A stretch of DNA of 64,000 nucleotides from a virus. The stretch covers positions 1 through 64,000 of IMG/VR virus record IMGVR_UViG_3300036770_003984; one strand, written 5' to 3'. Both the position numbers and the translations under genes were made by a program. The number at the start of each line of letters is the position of its first letter. Within the stretch, counting starts at the first letter, position 1. The notes beneath the pieces are model-generated. The model was not told the origin of the DNA. It saw nothing but the letters and a program-made list of their open reading frames with translations, and did no database searches. Positions 17,750 through 27,619 of this stretch are shown here, one piece after another.

Positions 17750-18475
17750 ATGGCAACAAGAAAAAAACCAACACAACCTCAAAACACTGAGGAAACAAAA
17801 AAAACAAAAAAGGAAATTATTTGTGAAATAATCAAAAAGAAATCCAAAGAAAAGTTCTTATCAGACAATCAAAAATTATATTATGATTTGTTGAAAAAAA
17901 ATCAAATAACAATTTGTTCAGGTCCTGCAGGTGTTGGTAAATCATATATTGCAATGAAAGCAGCACTAGATATTTTATCTGACCCAACCACACCATACGA
18001 AAAAATTATTATTGTAAGACCTGCGGTTGAAGCTGAAGAAAAACTAGGTTCTCTACCTGGAAATGTTGAAGAAAAATTAGATCCTTATATTTTCCCCTCA
18101 TATTACTTAATGAATAAAATCATTGGCAAAGAAACAAGAGAAAAATTGAAAGACATTGATGTTATTGAAGTTTTCGCTTTGGCTTATATGAGAGGTATGA
18201 ATATTGATAACTCCATTCTTATATTTGAGGAAGCTCAAAATTCAACTCCTAACCAAATGAAATTACTCTTGACAAGGATTGGGTTCAATAGTAAATTTTT
18301 TATCAGTGGTGACTTAGAACAGACCGATAGATATAAAGATAAGACACACTCAGGATTGTATGATGCAATCAAGAAGTTCAAAGGTTTGGATGATGTTGGA
18401 GTTTTTGAATTTGATAATAAAGATGTGGTTAGAAATCCATTAATCGGAAAAATATTAAAAAGATACGAAGAATGA
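17750..18475 (+). CDS. phoH: PhoH-like P-loop ATPase
   Basis: 241 residues. After a Lys-rich start, Walker A is GPAGVGKSY (about 63-71) and Walker B is ILIFEEAQNSTPNQMKLLLT (about 156-175), with IVRPAVEAEEKLGSLPG and FFISGDLEQTD as PhoH family signatures. PhoH proteins are RNA-handling ATPases common in marine and freshwater phages, and their exact role in infection is open. It ends with ATGA overlapping the next gene. Confidence 0.93.
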   Translation: MATRKKPTQPQNTEETKKTKKEIICEIIKKKSKEKFLSDNQKLYYDLLKKNQITICSGPAGVGKSYIAMKAALDILSDPTTPYEKIIIVRPAVEAEEKLGSLPGNVEEKLDPYIFPSYYLMNKIIGKETREKLKDIDVIEVFALAYMRGMNIDNSILIFEEAQNSTPNQMKLLLTRIGFNSKFFISGDLEQTDRYKDKTHSGLYDAIKKFKGLDDVGVFEFDNKDVVRNPLIGKILKRYEE

Positions 18476-19119
18476 GAATTGCTATAGATGTAAATGGTGT
18501 ATTAAGAGATACAATTGGTAAATTCAAACATTTATATGAAAAACATTTAATTGAGGGATATCAAGAATTTACACCACAAACATATAAAATTGACTTGTCT
18601 GGTAACACTGAATTGGAAACAATTTCAGAACCATTTGAATATAAAATATTATCTCCAGTAACGACTTTAGAATTACAAGACCATTTTTCGTTTCAATCAA
18701 ATGAAGAATTTTATTCATTTATGTATGAAGAATATTGTATGGAGTTATTTGGACATGCCCCATCAACTGAGATGACAACATTTAATGATTTAAATGACAT
18801 TTATGTCAAGAATAGGAAACAATGGGATTTTATAATATTATCCGATGAAATTAAGAAATCAAAACCTGCAACTCTTTTCTTTTTATCAAAATTTGGATGT
18901 GAATTAGAAAAAATAATTTTTTATTCAAATTTTACAATAAATTCAATATGGAATGAATTTGATGTTTTACTTACAGCTAATCCTAACTTATTATTAAATC
19001 ATCCAAATGAAAAAATTTTAATAAAGTTTGAAACAGAATATAATAAGGATATAAACTCAAAATACTCTATACAAAAAATAAAAGAGTTAGATTCAGTAAT
19101 TAAGAAAATATTATGTTAA
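18472..19119 (+). CDS. HAD-like protein with altered motif I
   Basis: 215 residues. It opens with RIAIDVNGVLRDTIGKF, the HAD motif I frame (DxDGVLxD) but with Asn in place of the second Asp, the general acid. ILSDEIKKSKPATLFFLSKFG (shown here as its first 20 residues ending KF) sits where HAD motifs II/III lie, and FDVLLTANPNLLL where motif IV would be. Possibly an inactive or altered nucleotidase. Overlaps phoH and the next gene. Confidence 0.55.
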   Translation: MRIAIDVNGVLRDTIGKFKHLYEKHLIEGYQEFTPQTYKIDLSGNTELETISEPFEYKILSPVTTLELQDHFSFQSNEEFYSFMYEEYCMELFGHAPSTEMTTFNDLNDIYVKNRKQWDFIILSDEIKKSKPATLFFLSKFGCELEKIIFYSNFTINSIWNEFDVLLTANPNLLLNHPNEKILIKFETEYNKDINSKYSIQKIKELDSVIKKILC

Positions 19120-19382
19120 AAATACTAGGTGAAAATTATTATTTTGATATTGATGCAATTGAAAAATACATCAATGTTGAACCCCCAATTGATTTTACTG
19201 GAGCACCACAAAATCACATAAGTGTAGTTAAATACGAAATGGTTAAAATGATGACAGAAACATTAATTGTTGAAAACGAAGAAGCTGATGAAGCATTAGG
19301 AATGAAAAGTACAGAATTATCAATACCATTTAGATTAGCATTTAATTCATTACTATATAAAAAATTAATAAATAAAATTTAA
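19113..19382 (+). CDS. Small hypothetical protein
   Basis: 89 residues, no recognisable family. The middle (YEMVKMMTETLIVENEEADE) is acidic and helical. Overlaps the stop of the HAD-like gene by 7 bases and is followed after one base by a glycosyltransferase, so it is co-expressed. In similar phage gene runs such small proteins are uncharacterised. Confidence 0.6.
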   Translation: MLKILGENYYFDIDAIEKYINVEPPIDFTGAPQNHISVVKYEMVKMMTETLIVENEEADEALGMKSTELSIPFRLAFNSLLYKKLINKI

Positions 19383-19383
19383 T

Positions 19384-20445
19384 ATGACACCGGAACAAAT
19401 TTCAAAGATTGAGAAATCAATAGAAAATTTAAAAAACAAAAAATCAGTTATCTATTTTTTAGTTCAAGACACAAAAGGAAATGCCAAAGCGTCAATCACT
19501 TACATTTACAAAATGGCATATACACTACACAAAAACAATCATAGTGTAGTTATTTTACATGAAAAGAGTGATTATGTTGGAGTTTCTTCTTGGTTAAGTT
19601 CAGAGTATATGGAAATACCACATAAATCTATTGAACAACAGAATCTTAACATTGCACCAGAAGATTTTATTATCATACCTGAATTGTATGGTTTTGTTAT
19701 GCCACAAATTAAAAGTTTACCTTGTGGTAAAATAGTTCTTTGTCAAGCTCACGACTATATGTTGGAAACTTTACAACCAGGACAATCTTGGTCAGATTTG
19801 GGATTCCTTAAATGTATTACCACTTCTGAATTTATGAAAGAACATATATCAAACGTAATGAGGTCAGCATCTATTGATGTTATTGAACCAACAATTTCAG
19901 AAGTATTTAAACCTAATGGATTTCCAGCTAAACCAATCATCGCAGTACATTCTAGAGAACAAAGAGATACTTTAAACTTAATTAAAAATTTCTATCTTAA
20001 ATTCCCACAATATCGTTGGATAACATTTAAAGATATGAGAGGTTTAAGTGAAAAAGAATTTGCTCAGACAATTCAAGATTGTTGTTTGGCAGTTTGGATT
20101 GATGATTCAAGTAGTTATGGAACTTTCCCATTAGAAGCTATAAAATCTAATGTTCCTGTACTAGGATTAGTACCAAATTTATTCCCACATTGGATGAATG
20201 AAGAGAATGGACTTTGGGTAAACAATAAAGTTCAAATTGTAGATTTTGTTGCTGATTACTTACAAAATTGGTTAGAAGATAATGTAAATGAAACTTTATT
20301 CACAGGTATGAAAGAAACAGTTTCAAAACTTCCAAATCAAGAAACATTTGAAAATAAGGTTTTAGAAAGATTTGAATCTTATATGTTAAAGAGACAACAA
20401 TCATTTGAAGAACAATTAAATAAATTACAAACAATAGAAGAATAA
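19384..20445 (+). CDS. Putative GT-B glycosyltransferase
   Basis: 353 residues. N-terminal half: VIYFLVQDTKGNAKASITYI, a substrate-loop and helix plan. Linker FLKCITTSEFMKEHIS (about 140). C-terminal half: RWITFKDMRGLSEKEFA, then AVWIDDSSSYGTFPLEAIKS (about 238-257), where the phosphate-binding S/G-T-F-P-L-E-A motif matches GT4-type donor sites, and the C-terminus is helical. It belongs with the island although separated by phoH. Confidence 0.75.
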   Translation: MTPEQISKIEKSIENLKNKKSVIYFLVQDTKGNAKASITYIYKMAYTLHKNNHSVVILHEKSDYVGVSSWLSSEYMEIPHKSIEQQNLNIAPEDFIIIPELYGFVMPQIKSLPCGKIVLCQAHDYMLETLQPGQSWSDLGFLKCITTSEFMKEHISNVMRSASIDVIEPTISEVFKPNGFPAKPIIAVHSREQRDTLNLIKNFYLKFPQYRWITFKDMRGLSEKEFAQTIQDCCLAVWIDDSSSYGTFPLEAIKSNVPVLGLVPNLFPHWMNEENGLWVNNKVQIVDFVADYLQNWLEDNVNETLFTGMKETVSKLPNQETFENKVLERFESYMLKRQQSFEEQLNKLQTIEE

Positions 20446-20447
20446 TT

Positions 20448-21242
20448 ATGCAAAAATTTGACGTTTCAGTTATATTACCAATTAAGTCCTCAAGTTCAGT
20501 TGAGTTTGATTCTTATTTTGAAAAAGCAATCAATTCGTTAAAAGAACAAAAAACCCAAATAAATGAATTAATAATTGTTTATTGTGAGGAAACAAACTTA
20601 ATTGAAAAACTTGATACTTATGACTTTGGTGATATACAAGTAAAAAAATTGGCTTGGAAGGAAACCCCAAACTTTGCCAATCAAATTAATTATGGGGTAC
20701 AAAACGCATCTTCTGAGTGGGTTTCAATATTTGAGTTTGATGATGAATATTCCAAGATTTGGTTTGATAATGTAAAAAAGTATAGTGAAGTATATGATAA
20801 AGTTCACGTATTTTTACCAATAGTTGTTGATACTGATGATAAAGGAAAATTTGTTGGTTTTACAAATGAAGCTACCTTCGCATTGAACATTGCTACAGAA
20901 ATGGGAATTCTTACTAATGAAGTTTTACAAGATTTTCAGAATTTCCAAATGTCTGGTATGGTTGTTAAAAAACAAACATTCATTGATTTGGGTATGTTAA
21001 AACCATCATTCAAATTAACCTTTGGTTATGAAATGTTTTTGAGATTAACATATAGTGGTGTAAGAATTATGACCATTCCTAGAATTGGGTACAAACATAC
21101 AAATTTTAGAGAGGGTTCAATATTTTGGAACTACAAAAATGGAGAAAATGTACTAAGTCAAAATGAAATTAAATTTTGGATTGACTCAGCTAAAAACGAA
21201 TACTTCTTTACTACAGATAGAGAAATAAAATTTCAAGACTAA
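20448..21242 (+). CDS. Glycosyltransferase family 2-like
   Basis: 264 residues. DVSVILPIKSSSSVEFDSYF, then NELIIVYCEETNL, ANQINYGVQNASSEWVSIFE (about 80-99), FEFDDEYSKIWFDN as the DxD region, then GMVVKKQTFIDLG and KLTFGYEMFLRL, which match the acceptor part of GT2 enzymes. The DxD motif reads D-D-E. Last glycosyltransferase of the run. Confidence 0.75.
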   Translation: MQKFDVSVILPIKSSSSVEFDSYFEKAINSLKEQKTQINELIIVYCEETNLIEKLDTYDFGDIQVKKLAWKETPNFANQINYGVQNASSEWVSIFEFDDEYSKIWFDNVKKYSEVYDKVHVFLPIVVDTDDKGKFVGFTNEATFALNIATEMGILTNEVLQDFQNFQMSGMVVKKQTFIDLGMLKPSFKLTFGYEMFLRLTYSGVRIMTIPRIGYKHTNFREGSIFWNYKNGENVLSQNEIKFWIDSAKNEYFFTTDREIKFQD

Positions 21243-21250
21243 ACTTTTAA

Positions 21251-21997
21251 ATGTCAGAAAACATTGAACTAACAGGGTCAACAATTTCAGATAAAAAAAA
21301 GGGGAGGAAACCAAAACAAAAAAATTATTTTGACATTCAAGAGGAAACGGCAGTAGTGAAATACCTATCTGCCGAAACTTTTGAAGAAAAGAATAAAATT
21401 TATAATGAATTCCTAAAAGACCCTTTGGATAAAATGATATCTTCAATTATTAGGAGATATAAATTATATAGGAAAGACATTGACTTTGAAGAAATACACA
21501 TTGATACTCACTCTTTTTTATTAACCAAAATTGATAAATTTAAACCTTCAAAAGAAAAGAAGGCCTATTCATATTTTGGTACTATCTGTAAAAATTATTT
21601 GATGGGTCAAATACTCAAAGACCAAAAAGAAACAAATAGAAAAGTTTCATATGAAGATATTTCAAGTGATTTAGAAAATGATGAAAATCTATCTTATAGT
21701 ATAGATAATGAATCTTTTGACTCAGAAACAATTATCCGTAATTTTTTGGTTGAATTAAAAAAAATCACAAAAGAAAAAAATTTAAATGAAAATGAAATAA
21801 AACTTGGGGAAGCACTTATGGATATATTTGAAAATTATGAAACAATTTTTATTGGAACTAACAATAACAAATATAACAAAAACATAATTCTTTTATCATT
21901 AAGGGAAATGACTAATTTAAATACCAAAGAAATTCGTTCAGCAATAAAGAAATACAAAATGATTTATTTGGATATGATTCAAAAAATGATTAAATAA
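21251..21997 (+). CDS. Late-transcription sigma factor, T4 gp55-like
   Basis: 248 residues. Region 2-like sequence at residues 50-125: SSIIRRYKLYRKDIDFEEIH, DTHSFLLTKIDKFKPSKEKK, YSYFGTICKNYLMGQILKDQ. The YxYFGTICKNYL stretch corresponds to the conserved core-polymerase and -10 contact region of phage late sigma factors (T4 gp55: HAYITQACFNAFVQ). It recruits host RNA polymerase to late promoters. A helical C-terminal half (about 150-248) is extra to gp55. It stands just before tail genes; the repeated TATTTAT element in this window is the obvious candidate target. Confidence 0.8.
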   Translation: MSENIELTGSTISDKKKGRKPKQKNYFDIQEETAVVKYLSAETFEEKNKIYNEFLKDPLDKMISSIIRRYKLYRKDIDFEEIHIDTHSFLLTKIDKFKPSKEKKAYSYFGTICKNYLMGQILKDQKETNRKVSYEDISSDLENDENLSYSIDNESFDSETIIRNFLVELKKITKEKNLNENEIKLGEALMDIFENYETIFIGTNNNKYNKNIILLSLREMTNLNTKEIRSAIKKYKMIYLDMIQKMIK

Positions 21998-22008
21998 TAT
22001 TTAATAGT

Positions 22009-22383
22009 ATGCCAAGACCATTAAAAAAAGAAATTAATTTATCCAAGGAATCAATTTTATCCTTGATGCAAGAAATCTACAATGAACTTGTGGAACAAAG
22101 AAACACAGCAATCAGAATTCAAAATAAAATGTTAACTATGATGAAAGAACCTGAAGATATGACACTAATAGGTCCTGTCATTGAAAAACAACAAAAAATT
22201 ATAAATGATTGTGTTGAGAAAAAATTAAGTCTTTCAAAGTTACAAACATCAATGTGGGACAAAAATAATAATAGTAAAGAAAGTTTCTCTATAGCTGATT
22301 TTGACGTTGATAATGATATTATTAAAGATTTAATGGAAAGAGATATTTCCAAAGTAGATAATACATATAAAATGAAAAAATAA
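22009..22383 (+). CDS. Hypothetical helical protein
   Basis: 124 residues, all-helical and charged (SILSLMQEIYNELVEQRNTA, VIEKQQKIINDCVEKKLSLS). No family recognised. Lies between the late sigma factor and the large 645-residue tail protein with short gaps. It might be a late-transcription partner (T4 gp33 is small and co-acts with gp55) or a terminase small subunit, but no residue evidence supports either. Confidence 0.6.
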   Translation: MPRPLKKEINLSKESILSLMQEIYNELVEQRNTAIRIQNKMLTMMKEPEDMTLIGPVIEKQQKIINDCVEKKLSLSKLQTSMWDKNNNSKESFSIADFDVDNDIIKDLMERDISKVDNTYKMKK

Positions 22384-22387
22384 TTAA

Positions 22388-24325
22388 ATGGGACTAGATT
22401 TAGAAAATGATTACTCAAAAGTTAAAGACCAAATTAGTTCTACTAACGCGTACAAAGATTTAAAAGACCAATACGACCAACAAAGAAAAAAAAGAGGTGA
22501 AACTTTTGAAAAAAATATTAGTGATATTTCATCATCTTTAGATCAATTTAAAAAAGATACTAAAAGATTTCAAAAACAAGCCAAAACACAACTTGAACAA
22601 CTTCTTGATATTAATAATATAACAGGAGGTAAAGGTTCGGGTTCTATTGCGTTAATTAAACGATTGTTCCTTACTACTTTAAAAAATATTGAACCAAAAA
22701 TAGCTGAAATTTTAAATGATGAAGCTATTAAAGTTTTGGGTTGTGACCAACAACAAACTTATAGTGGAGAAACTTCATATTATATTAAGATTGCCAGTAT
22801 AGATTTAGGTTCTCTGTTGAAATATAATCCATTGAGTGACGTTGGACGATTAGCTTATGAAAGAAATCCTATTGATGTTCAGATACCTCCATTTTCTATG
22901 AATCGTGAGTTATTTAATAGGATTCAAAATCCAGATGATTCTTTTTTTGACCAATATGGTGTTTTTTATCGTGGTCAATCTGGACAATTTTTATTTGATA
23001 TTAAATATGAAGAATTTGACGATATTGGAAATCCAGGTCCTTGGTTTAAAGTAACTTTGAAGGATAGAGCAAATGGGGTTAATAAAATAATACCTTTTTT
23101 AATTGATTATTATAAGACAATAAAACTAGTTGATTTTAGAAATATTATAGTTGGAATAATGGATGCCTTAACTGGTTGTGTATCTATAAATGCTAGTTTA
23201 GGGATTGAAGAAACTACAAATAAAACTAAAACCAATCTTTTAATAACACGAATTCTTGGTTTATGTTTTGACAATGTTAAAGAAATTGATGTTTCAGGTA
23301 CGGCTAAATTAGCTGAACTAGATAAAATTGATGAAAGTTTTTTTGAATTTACTGATATAGATTTAATTAATATTGAACAAACCGTAAATAACATTGCAAA
23401 TCGTGTTGTTCAATATCAAAATTGTGGTAATGTTAATTTACCTGTTAATGCAACTCAAATAAATGAGGCTTTAGCTTCTTTGTTTTTTGTTGAAGATGAC
23501 CGATTAGTTGATGCTGGGGCTGACATAACAAAGGTAGTTACAGAAAATGAAGAATGGAAAGGTGCTACAATAGGAGGTAATTTACAAATAGCAGTTGATT
23601 TAAATTTTATTAAATTAATTGTACAAGGAATTATATCGGCTTTATTGACACCAAAAATACTACTACCAATATTCGTTATGTTAAAAGTTTTAGGTAAAAA
23701 TTTTCAAGATACGATAGCTGATTTATTTAATTTTATGAAGCTCTTCAAAAGATTTATGATAGATATGGTATCAAGAATAGGGGCTATATTTGTTCAAGAA
23801 TTATTTGACTTAGTTTCTAAAAACATAAAAGAAATTCTTCAAACAGTTATCAGAGATTTAGCAAAAGAAAAGGCGGATAAAAGAATAATAATAATTCTAA
23901 AATTAATTCAATTGTTAATTGTTGTTGCAGATTTTATCCGTGATTGGAGAAAATGTAAAAGTGTCGTTGATGAATTACTATGGTTACTTAAAATAGCCAC
24001 AACTGGGTGGGGTCCAAACTCTTTATTATCAGGATTTAAAGGTACTATACCTTATCCATTACTATTGGCGGCAAGATTCCTAGATGGTTATTCTGAGACA
24101 AGAGCTTTTATTGGCACAGTCGAAGAACTACAAAAATTAGGTATTCCTACAGGACCTATGCCAGATGGAAGTCCCAATTTAGGTTTATTAGCTATGTTTG
24201 GTCAAATGAAAGCTATGGCCATAGAACAAGCTGAAAATGGTAAAGTAGAAATAGCGGTAGACCCATTATCTTTTACACCTGCGGGATTAACGAATGGTAT
24301 TGTTATTTTTGGTAAATCTATATAA
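22388..24325 (+). CDS. Large hypothetical tail/baseplate protein
   Basis: 645 residues. N-terminal coiled coil (YDQQRKKRGETFEKNISDIS). Middle beta-rich section. From about residue 410 to 560 there are amphipathic or hydrophobic helices (IKLIVQGIISALLTPKILLP, IIIILKLIQLLIVVADFIRD) that could cross a membrane or pack in a tail tube. No named family recognised. Its position directly before the gp5-like baseplate gene makes a baseplate hub or tape-like role likely (inference). Confidence 0.65.
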   Translation: MGLDLENDYSKVKDQISSTNAYKDLKDQYDQQRKKRGETFEKNISDISSSLDQFKKDTKRFQKQAKTQLEQLLDINNITGGKGSGSIALIKRLFLTTLKNIEPKIAEILNDEAIKVLGCDQQQTYSGETSYYIKIASIDLGSLLKYNPLSDVGRLAYERNPIDVQIPPFSMNRELFNRIQNPDDSFFDQYGVFYRGQSGQFLFDIKYEEFDDIGNPGPWFKVTLKDRANGVNKIIPFLIDYYKTIKLVDFRNIIVGIMDALTGCVSINASLGIEETTNKTKTNLLITRILGLCFDNVKEIDVSGTAKLAELDKIDESFFEFTDIDLINIEQTVNNIANRVVQYQNCGNVNLPVNATQINEALASLFFVEDDRLVDAGADITKVVTENEEWKGATIGGNLQIAVDLNFIKLIVQGIISALLTPKILLPIFVMLKVLGKNFQDTIADLFNFMKLFKRFMIDMVSRIGAIFVQELFDLVSKNIKEILQTVIRDLAKEKADKRIIIILKLIQLLIVVADFIRDWRKCKSVVDELLWLLKIATTGWGPNSLLSGFKGTIPYPLLLAARFLDGYSETRAFIGTVEELQKLGIPTGPMPDGSPNLGLLAMFGQMKAMAIEQAENGKVEIAVDPLSFTPAGLTNGIVIFGKSI

Positions 24326-24327
24326 TT

Positions 24328-24546
24328 ATGGAAAAACGAGAAAAAGCTCAAAAAGCGTTAGAAATTGCTAAAGATTATAAGTCACATTCAAACAAAGATT
24401 TAATTTTTGTTATGGACTTTATACTAGAAGATTTTAATCTTACAAAAGAAACTTTATTTAAACTATCCTCACATTTGGATAAACTTGAACTAACATATAA
24501 TTTAATTTTAAAGGAATACCAATCTAGAAACAATGTTAACAAATGA
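24328..24546 (+). CDS. Small hypothetical helical protein
   Basis: 72 residues, charged and helical throughout (KALEIAKDYKSHSNKDLIFV, FKLSSHLDKLELTYNLILKE). Starts two bases after the large tail protein's stop and overlaps the start of the baseplate spike gene by 14 bases, so it is translated with the tail operon. It may be a baseplate assembly chaperone, which is inference from position alone. Confidence 0.6.
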   Translation: MEKREKAQKALEIAKDYKSHSNKDLIFVMDFILEDFNLTKETLFKLSSHLDKLELTYNLILKEYQSRNNVNK

Positions 24547-26104
24547 TAAACAAATATTTTTTCCAGGTATTGTTTTGGACAATAAAGACCCAATGGTACT
24601 TGGTAGAATTAGAGCGCAACCTGAAACTGAAGATTTAACATCAATCGAAAACCCTTATTTGGGATTTGATAGGACATATGATACTTGGACTGAAAAAGAT
24701 CCTTTAATATTTTTACCATTATTACCAATCCATTTTTATGATGTACCACTAGAAAACGAATATGTTACTTTAATTTATCAAGATAAAAATTTTAGAAGAG
24801 AAAATCAATTTTATATACCTGGACCAATTTCTAGTCCAATGAATATAAAATTTGAGAATTATTTAGGAGCTAAAAAATTTCTTGGAGCTGGGGCTAAAAA
24901 TACAAAAACTTTATCTTTAAAAGATAATAATAATCAATATAGAAAATTAAAAAGTTTTGGCATATTCCCAGAACCTGGTGATATATCAATAATGGGTAGA
25001 GGTAGCACTGACTTAGTATTGAAAGAAAATGAAGTTCTTATTAGAGCTGGTAAAACACAACCACAAAGTTTAAGTCCAAATACTTTTCCTAATAGTAATC
25101 AATATCGTTCTTTTATACAACTTTCAAATTTTACAACAAGGAAAGTTCTTAAAGAACCACAAAACATTAATGTAACTGAAACAAGTAATGTCAAAGTAAA
25201 AAAAATGATTATGTGGGAAGTCTTAAATTTAGAAAATGAGTTTGATAAATTTGTTGGTAATGTTACACTTAGAAATTTTAAATTATCTTCACAATTGGTA
25301 TTTGCATCAGACTTTAAATTAGATACAATTTTAGATTTACGTATTGGTGATGACTATGGAACTCCTTTAGAAGTTTTCACATTTACTGGAATTACTGCAA
25401 ATGAGTTAGGTCAATTGATTACATCAGTTGCTAATTCTCTTTTTGATGGTGTGATTAATATACCTGGATATGAAATTAAAAATGTAAACAATTTTATTGA
25501 AAATAACTCTAACCCAACAACTCCATTTGTAATTACACCATCAGAAAATACATTTAAAGTTGGTTTAAAAAACCAAGATACTACTAGTGGTTTAATTAAT
25601 AGTGTTGAATTAAATAATTATTTAAATATTTCTAGTAATATTCGAGTTAAAGGTAAAACTTCTATAAGTGGTTTTTTATTAATATCTGGTAGAAGTTCTG
25701 ATGGTCAAAACCCACTTTTTGGTCCAATAACTAAAACAAAAAAACAAACAATAGTAAATGCTGATTATTTTGTCTCACCTATAACTTATAGTACAATTGG
25801 AGCACAAAGAATTTATTTATTATCACACGATTCAGATGGACCTAAAGGTAAAATAAATTTAAAAGATACAATTTATGGTATACCTCAAAGTACTTTTACA
25901 GACACAATTGAACCCTTATCGTATCCAACTGTTAGAGGTGATAAATTAATAGAATTATTAGAAAAAATTGTTCAATATTTAACGAGTCATGTTCATCCTT
26001 TTTTTGGTGTCCCACCAGTACCTTCAGCTCCATTGGAAGATATATTAATACAACTTTCAGATGCTTCAAATACTATTCTAAATCAAAATATTCGAATTAA
26101 TTGA
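24533..26104 (+). CDS. Baseplate spike/hub protein with gp5-like OB fold
   Basis: 523 residues. Residues about 8-25 (IFFPGIVLDNKDPMVLGRIR) match the OB-fold start of T4 gp5 and other phage spike proteins, continuing with IFLPLLPIHFYDVPLENEYV and DKNFRRENQFYIPGPISSP. No lysozyme domain follows, unlike T4 gp5. A beta-strand-rich body leads to a C-terminal segment with SHVHPFFGVPP (about 490), a histidine-containing end typical of contractile spikes. It should form the trimeric puncturing spike core. Confidence 0.78.
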   Translation: MLTNDKQIFFPGIVLDNKDPMVLGRIRAQPETEDLTSIENPYLGFDRTYDTWTEKDPLIFLPLLPIHFYDVPLENEYVTLIYQDKNFRRENQFYIPGPISSPMNIKFENYLGAKKFLGAGAKNTKTLSLKDNNNQYRKLKSFGIFPEPGDISIMGRGSTDLVLKENEVLIRAGKTQPQSLSPNTFPNSNQYRSFIQLSNFTTRKVLKEPQNINVTETSNVKVKKMIMWEVLNLENEFDKFVGNVTLRNFKLSSQLVFASDFKLDTILDLRIGDDYGTPLEVFTFTGITANELGQLITSVANSLFDGVINIPGYEIKNVNNFIENNSNPTTPFVITPSENTFKVGLKNQDTTSGLINSVELNNYLNISSNIRVKGKTSISGFLLISGRSSDGQNPLFGPITKTKKQTIVNADYFVSPITYSTIGAQRIYLLSHDSDGPKGKINLKDTIYGIPQSTFTDTIEPLSYPTVRGDKLIELLEKIVQYLTSHVHPFFGVPPVPSAPLEDILIQLSDASNTILNQNIRIN

Positions 26105-26120
26105 TATTTATGTAATAAAA
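26105..26120 (+). promoter_or_regulatory. Late-type element upstream of 26127
   Basis: TATTTATGTAATAAAA, with TATTTAT ending 15 bases before the ATG; it starts directly after the stop of the spike gene. Confidence 0.5.
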
Positions 26121-26126
26121 CACATA

Positions 26127-27593
26127 ATGTCAATTAATAATTCTTATTTCAGTAGAAATAACACTATAATACATAAAAGTTATACAAACACAGGTAGTAA
26201 TCCAGTTACTGAAATATTTTATGGAAAAATATTCAATTCTGATTTGCCATCATCTTATAGTAGGTTTATTTTCAATTTGGATTTAACTTTGTTAAAACAA
26301 AAAATAAAAGATAAAACTATAAGTACCAATTGTACATCTGGGTTAACACATACTTTGAGAATGACAAATACAGGTTCATTTAATAGAGAACTATTAAATA
26401 CCAACACATCTCAAGCAAGAAAAAGAGCAACATCATTTGATTTAATACTATTTAGGATTCCATTTATTGACGATGATACTAGTCAACCACAAATTTGGGA
26501 TGAAGGTGTTGGTTATGATTTTAGTGATTTTGTATACGAATTTAATGAATTAGATAGAAATTTTTCTAATAGACCATCAAATTGGTATCAACGAACAACT
26601 ATTAATAATTGGTCTGAAGAAGGATTATATAATAATCAAAATTTAGGTTCTTACCCATACTCCGCACTCACAATTGTAGATGAACAACATTTTGAATTTG
26701 GGGATGAGAATATTGAATTTGATATGACTAATGAAATAAATGATGTATTAAATGGTTCTTTAAGTGGTGTTACTGGTTGGGGGATTGCATATAAACCACA
26801 ATTAGAACTATTATCTGATTTAGATTCAGCGTATGAAGTTCAATTCTTTACAAGACATACTCAAACATTCTATGAACCTTATTTGGAAACATCGTATAAT
26901 GATTTAATAGAAGATGATAGAAATAATTTTACTTTAGGTAAAGTTAATAAATTATATCTTTATTTATACGAAGATGGTAATCCAATTAATTTAGATAATT
27001 TACCCAAAGTCACAATTCTTGATAATTCAGGAAATATTATACCAAGTTTATCGGCAATAACAAGTTGTCAAAAAACCCAAGGGGTGTATGAAGTAACTAT
27101 TCCACCGCTTATTGGTTATAAAACTCCTTGCACATTTTCAGACAAATGGACTGGATTAACTTATAATGGATTTCCATTACCTAATGTAACAAATGATTTT
27201 ACGTTACAACCATTTAAAAATGGATTCACAATTGGTACAAATTCTCAAGACCCTAAAATATATGGATTTGATTATTATGGAATTAAACAAGATGAAAAGA
27301 TATTTAATACCGATATAAGAAAAGTTGGGGTTATTATCAAACAAGCATACACCACTAATAAATTATTACCAAAAGTTAGTGCTTATTATCGTGTGTATGT
27401 TAGAGAAGGACAAACTGAAGTTCAAGTTCAAGATTGGACTCAAATTAATAGAACTCCTAATGAATACTATTTCATCTTTGATACAAGAGATAAAATTCCA
27501 AATGAATATTATATTGATATTAAAGTTGAAAGTAGTGGGGAAATCAATACATATAAAAGACAAATAAAATTCCAAATCGTGAATTATAAATAA
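26127..27593 (+). CDS. Hypothetical tail/receptor-region structural protein
   Basis: 488 residues, beta-rich, no signal peptide. Repeated aromatic-and-Asn stretches (YFSRNNTIIHKSYTNTGSNP, IWDEGVGYDFSDFVYEFNEL, NRPSNWYQRTTINNWSEEGL) resemble a lectin-like or jelly-roll module that many Bacteroidota phages place in their tails. The last 100 residues hold an Ig-like pattern (VGVIIKQAYTTNKLLPKVSA, FIFDTRDKIPNEYYIDIKVE). A host-recognition role is inferred from the fold impression and the location next to baseplate genes. Confidence 0.6.
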   Translation: MSINNSYFSRNNTIIHKSYTNTGSNPVTEIFYGKIFNSDLPSSYSRFIFNLDLTLLKQKIKDKTISTNCTSGLTHTLRMTNTGSFNRELLNTNTSQARKRATSFDLILFRIPFIDDDTSQPQIWDEGVGYDFSDFVYEFNELDRNFSNRPSNWYQRTTINNWSEEGLYNNQNLGSYPYSALTIVDEQHFEFGDENIEFDMTNEINDVLNGSLSGVTGWGIAYKPQLELLSDLDSAYEVQFFTRHTQTFYEPYLETSYNDLIEDDRNNFTLGKVNKLYLYLYEDGNPINLDNLPKVTILDNSGNIIPSLSAITSCQKTQGVYEVTIPPLIGYKTPCTFSDKWTGLTYNGFPLPNVTNDFTLQPFKNGFTIGTNSQDPKIYGFDYYGIKQDEKIFNTDIRKVGVIIKQAYTTNKLLPKVSAYYRVYVREGQTEVQVQDWTQINRTPNEYYFIFDTRDKIPNEYYIDIKVESSGEINTYKRQIKFQIVNYK

Positions 27594-27601
27594 ACTTTTG
27601 A

Positions 27602-27616
27602 TATTTATAAATAAAA
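27602..27616 (+). promoter_or_regulatory. Late-type element upstream of 27620
   Basis: TATTTATAAATAAAA, with TATTTAT ending 11 bases before the ATG. It also contains TATAAATA, the T4 late promoter string. Confidence 0.5.
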
Positions 27617-27619
27617 ATT

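Noticed and set aside
21251-21997. Host-type sigma-70 factor
   Set aside because: Only region-2-like similarity is present, with no region 4 HTH recognised; it fits a gp55-like late factor better.
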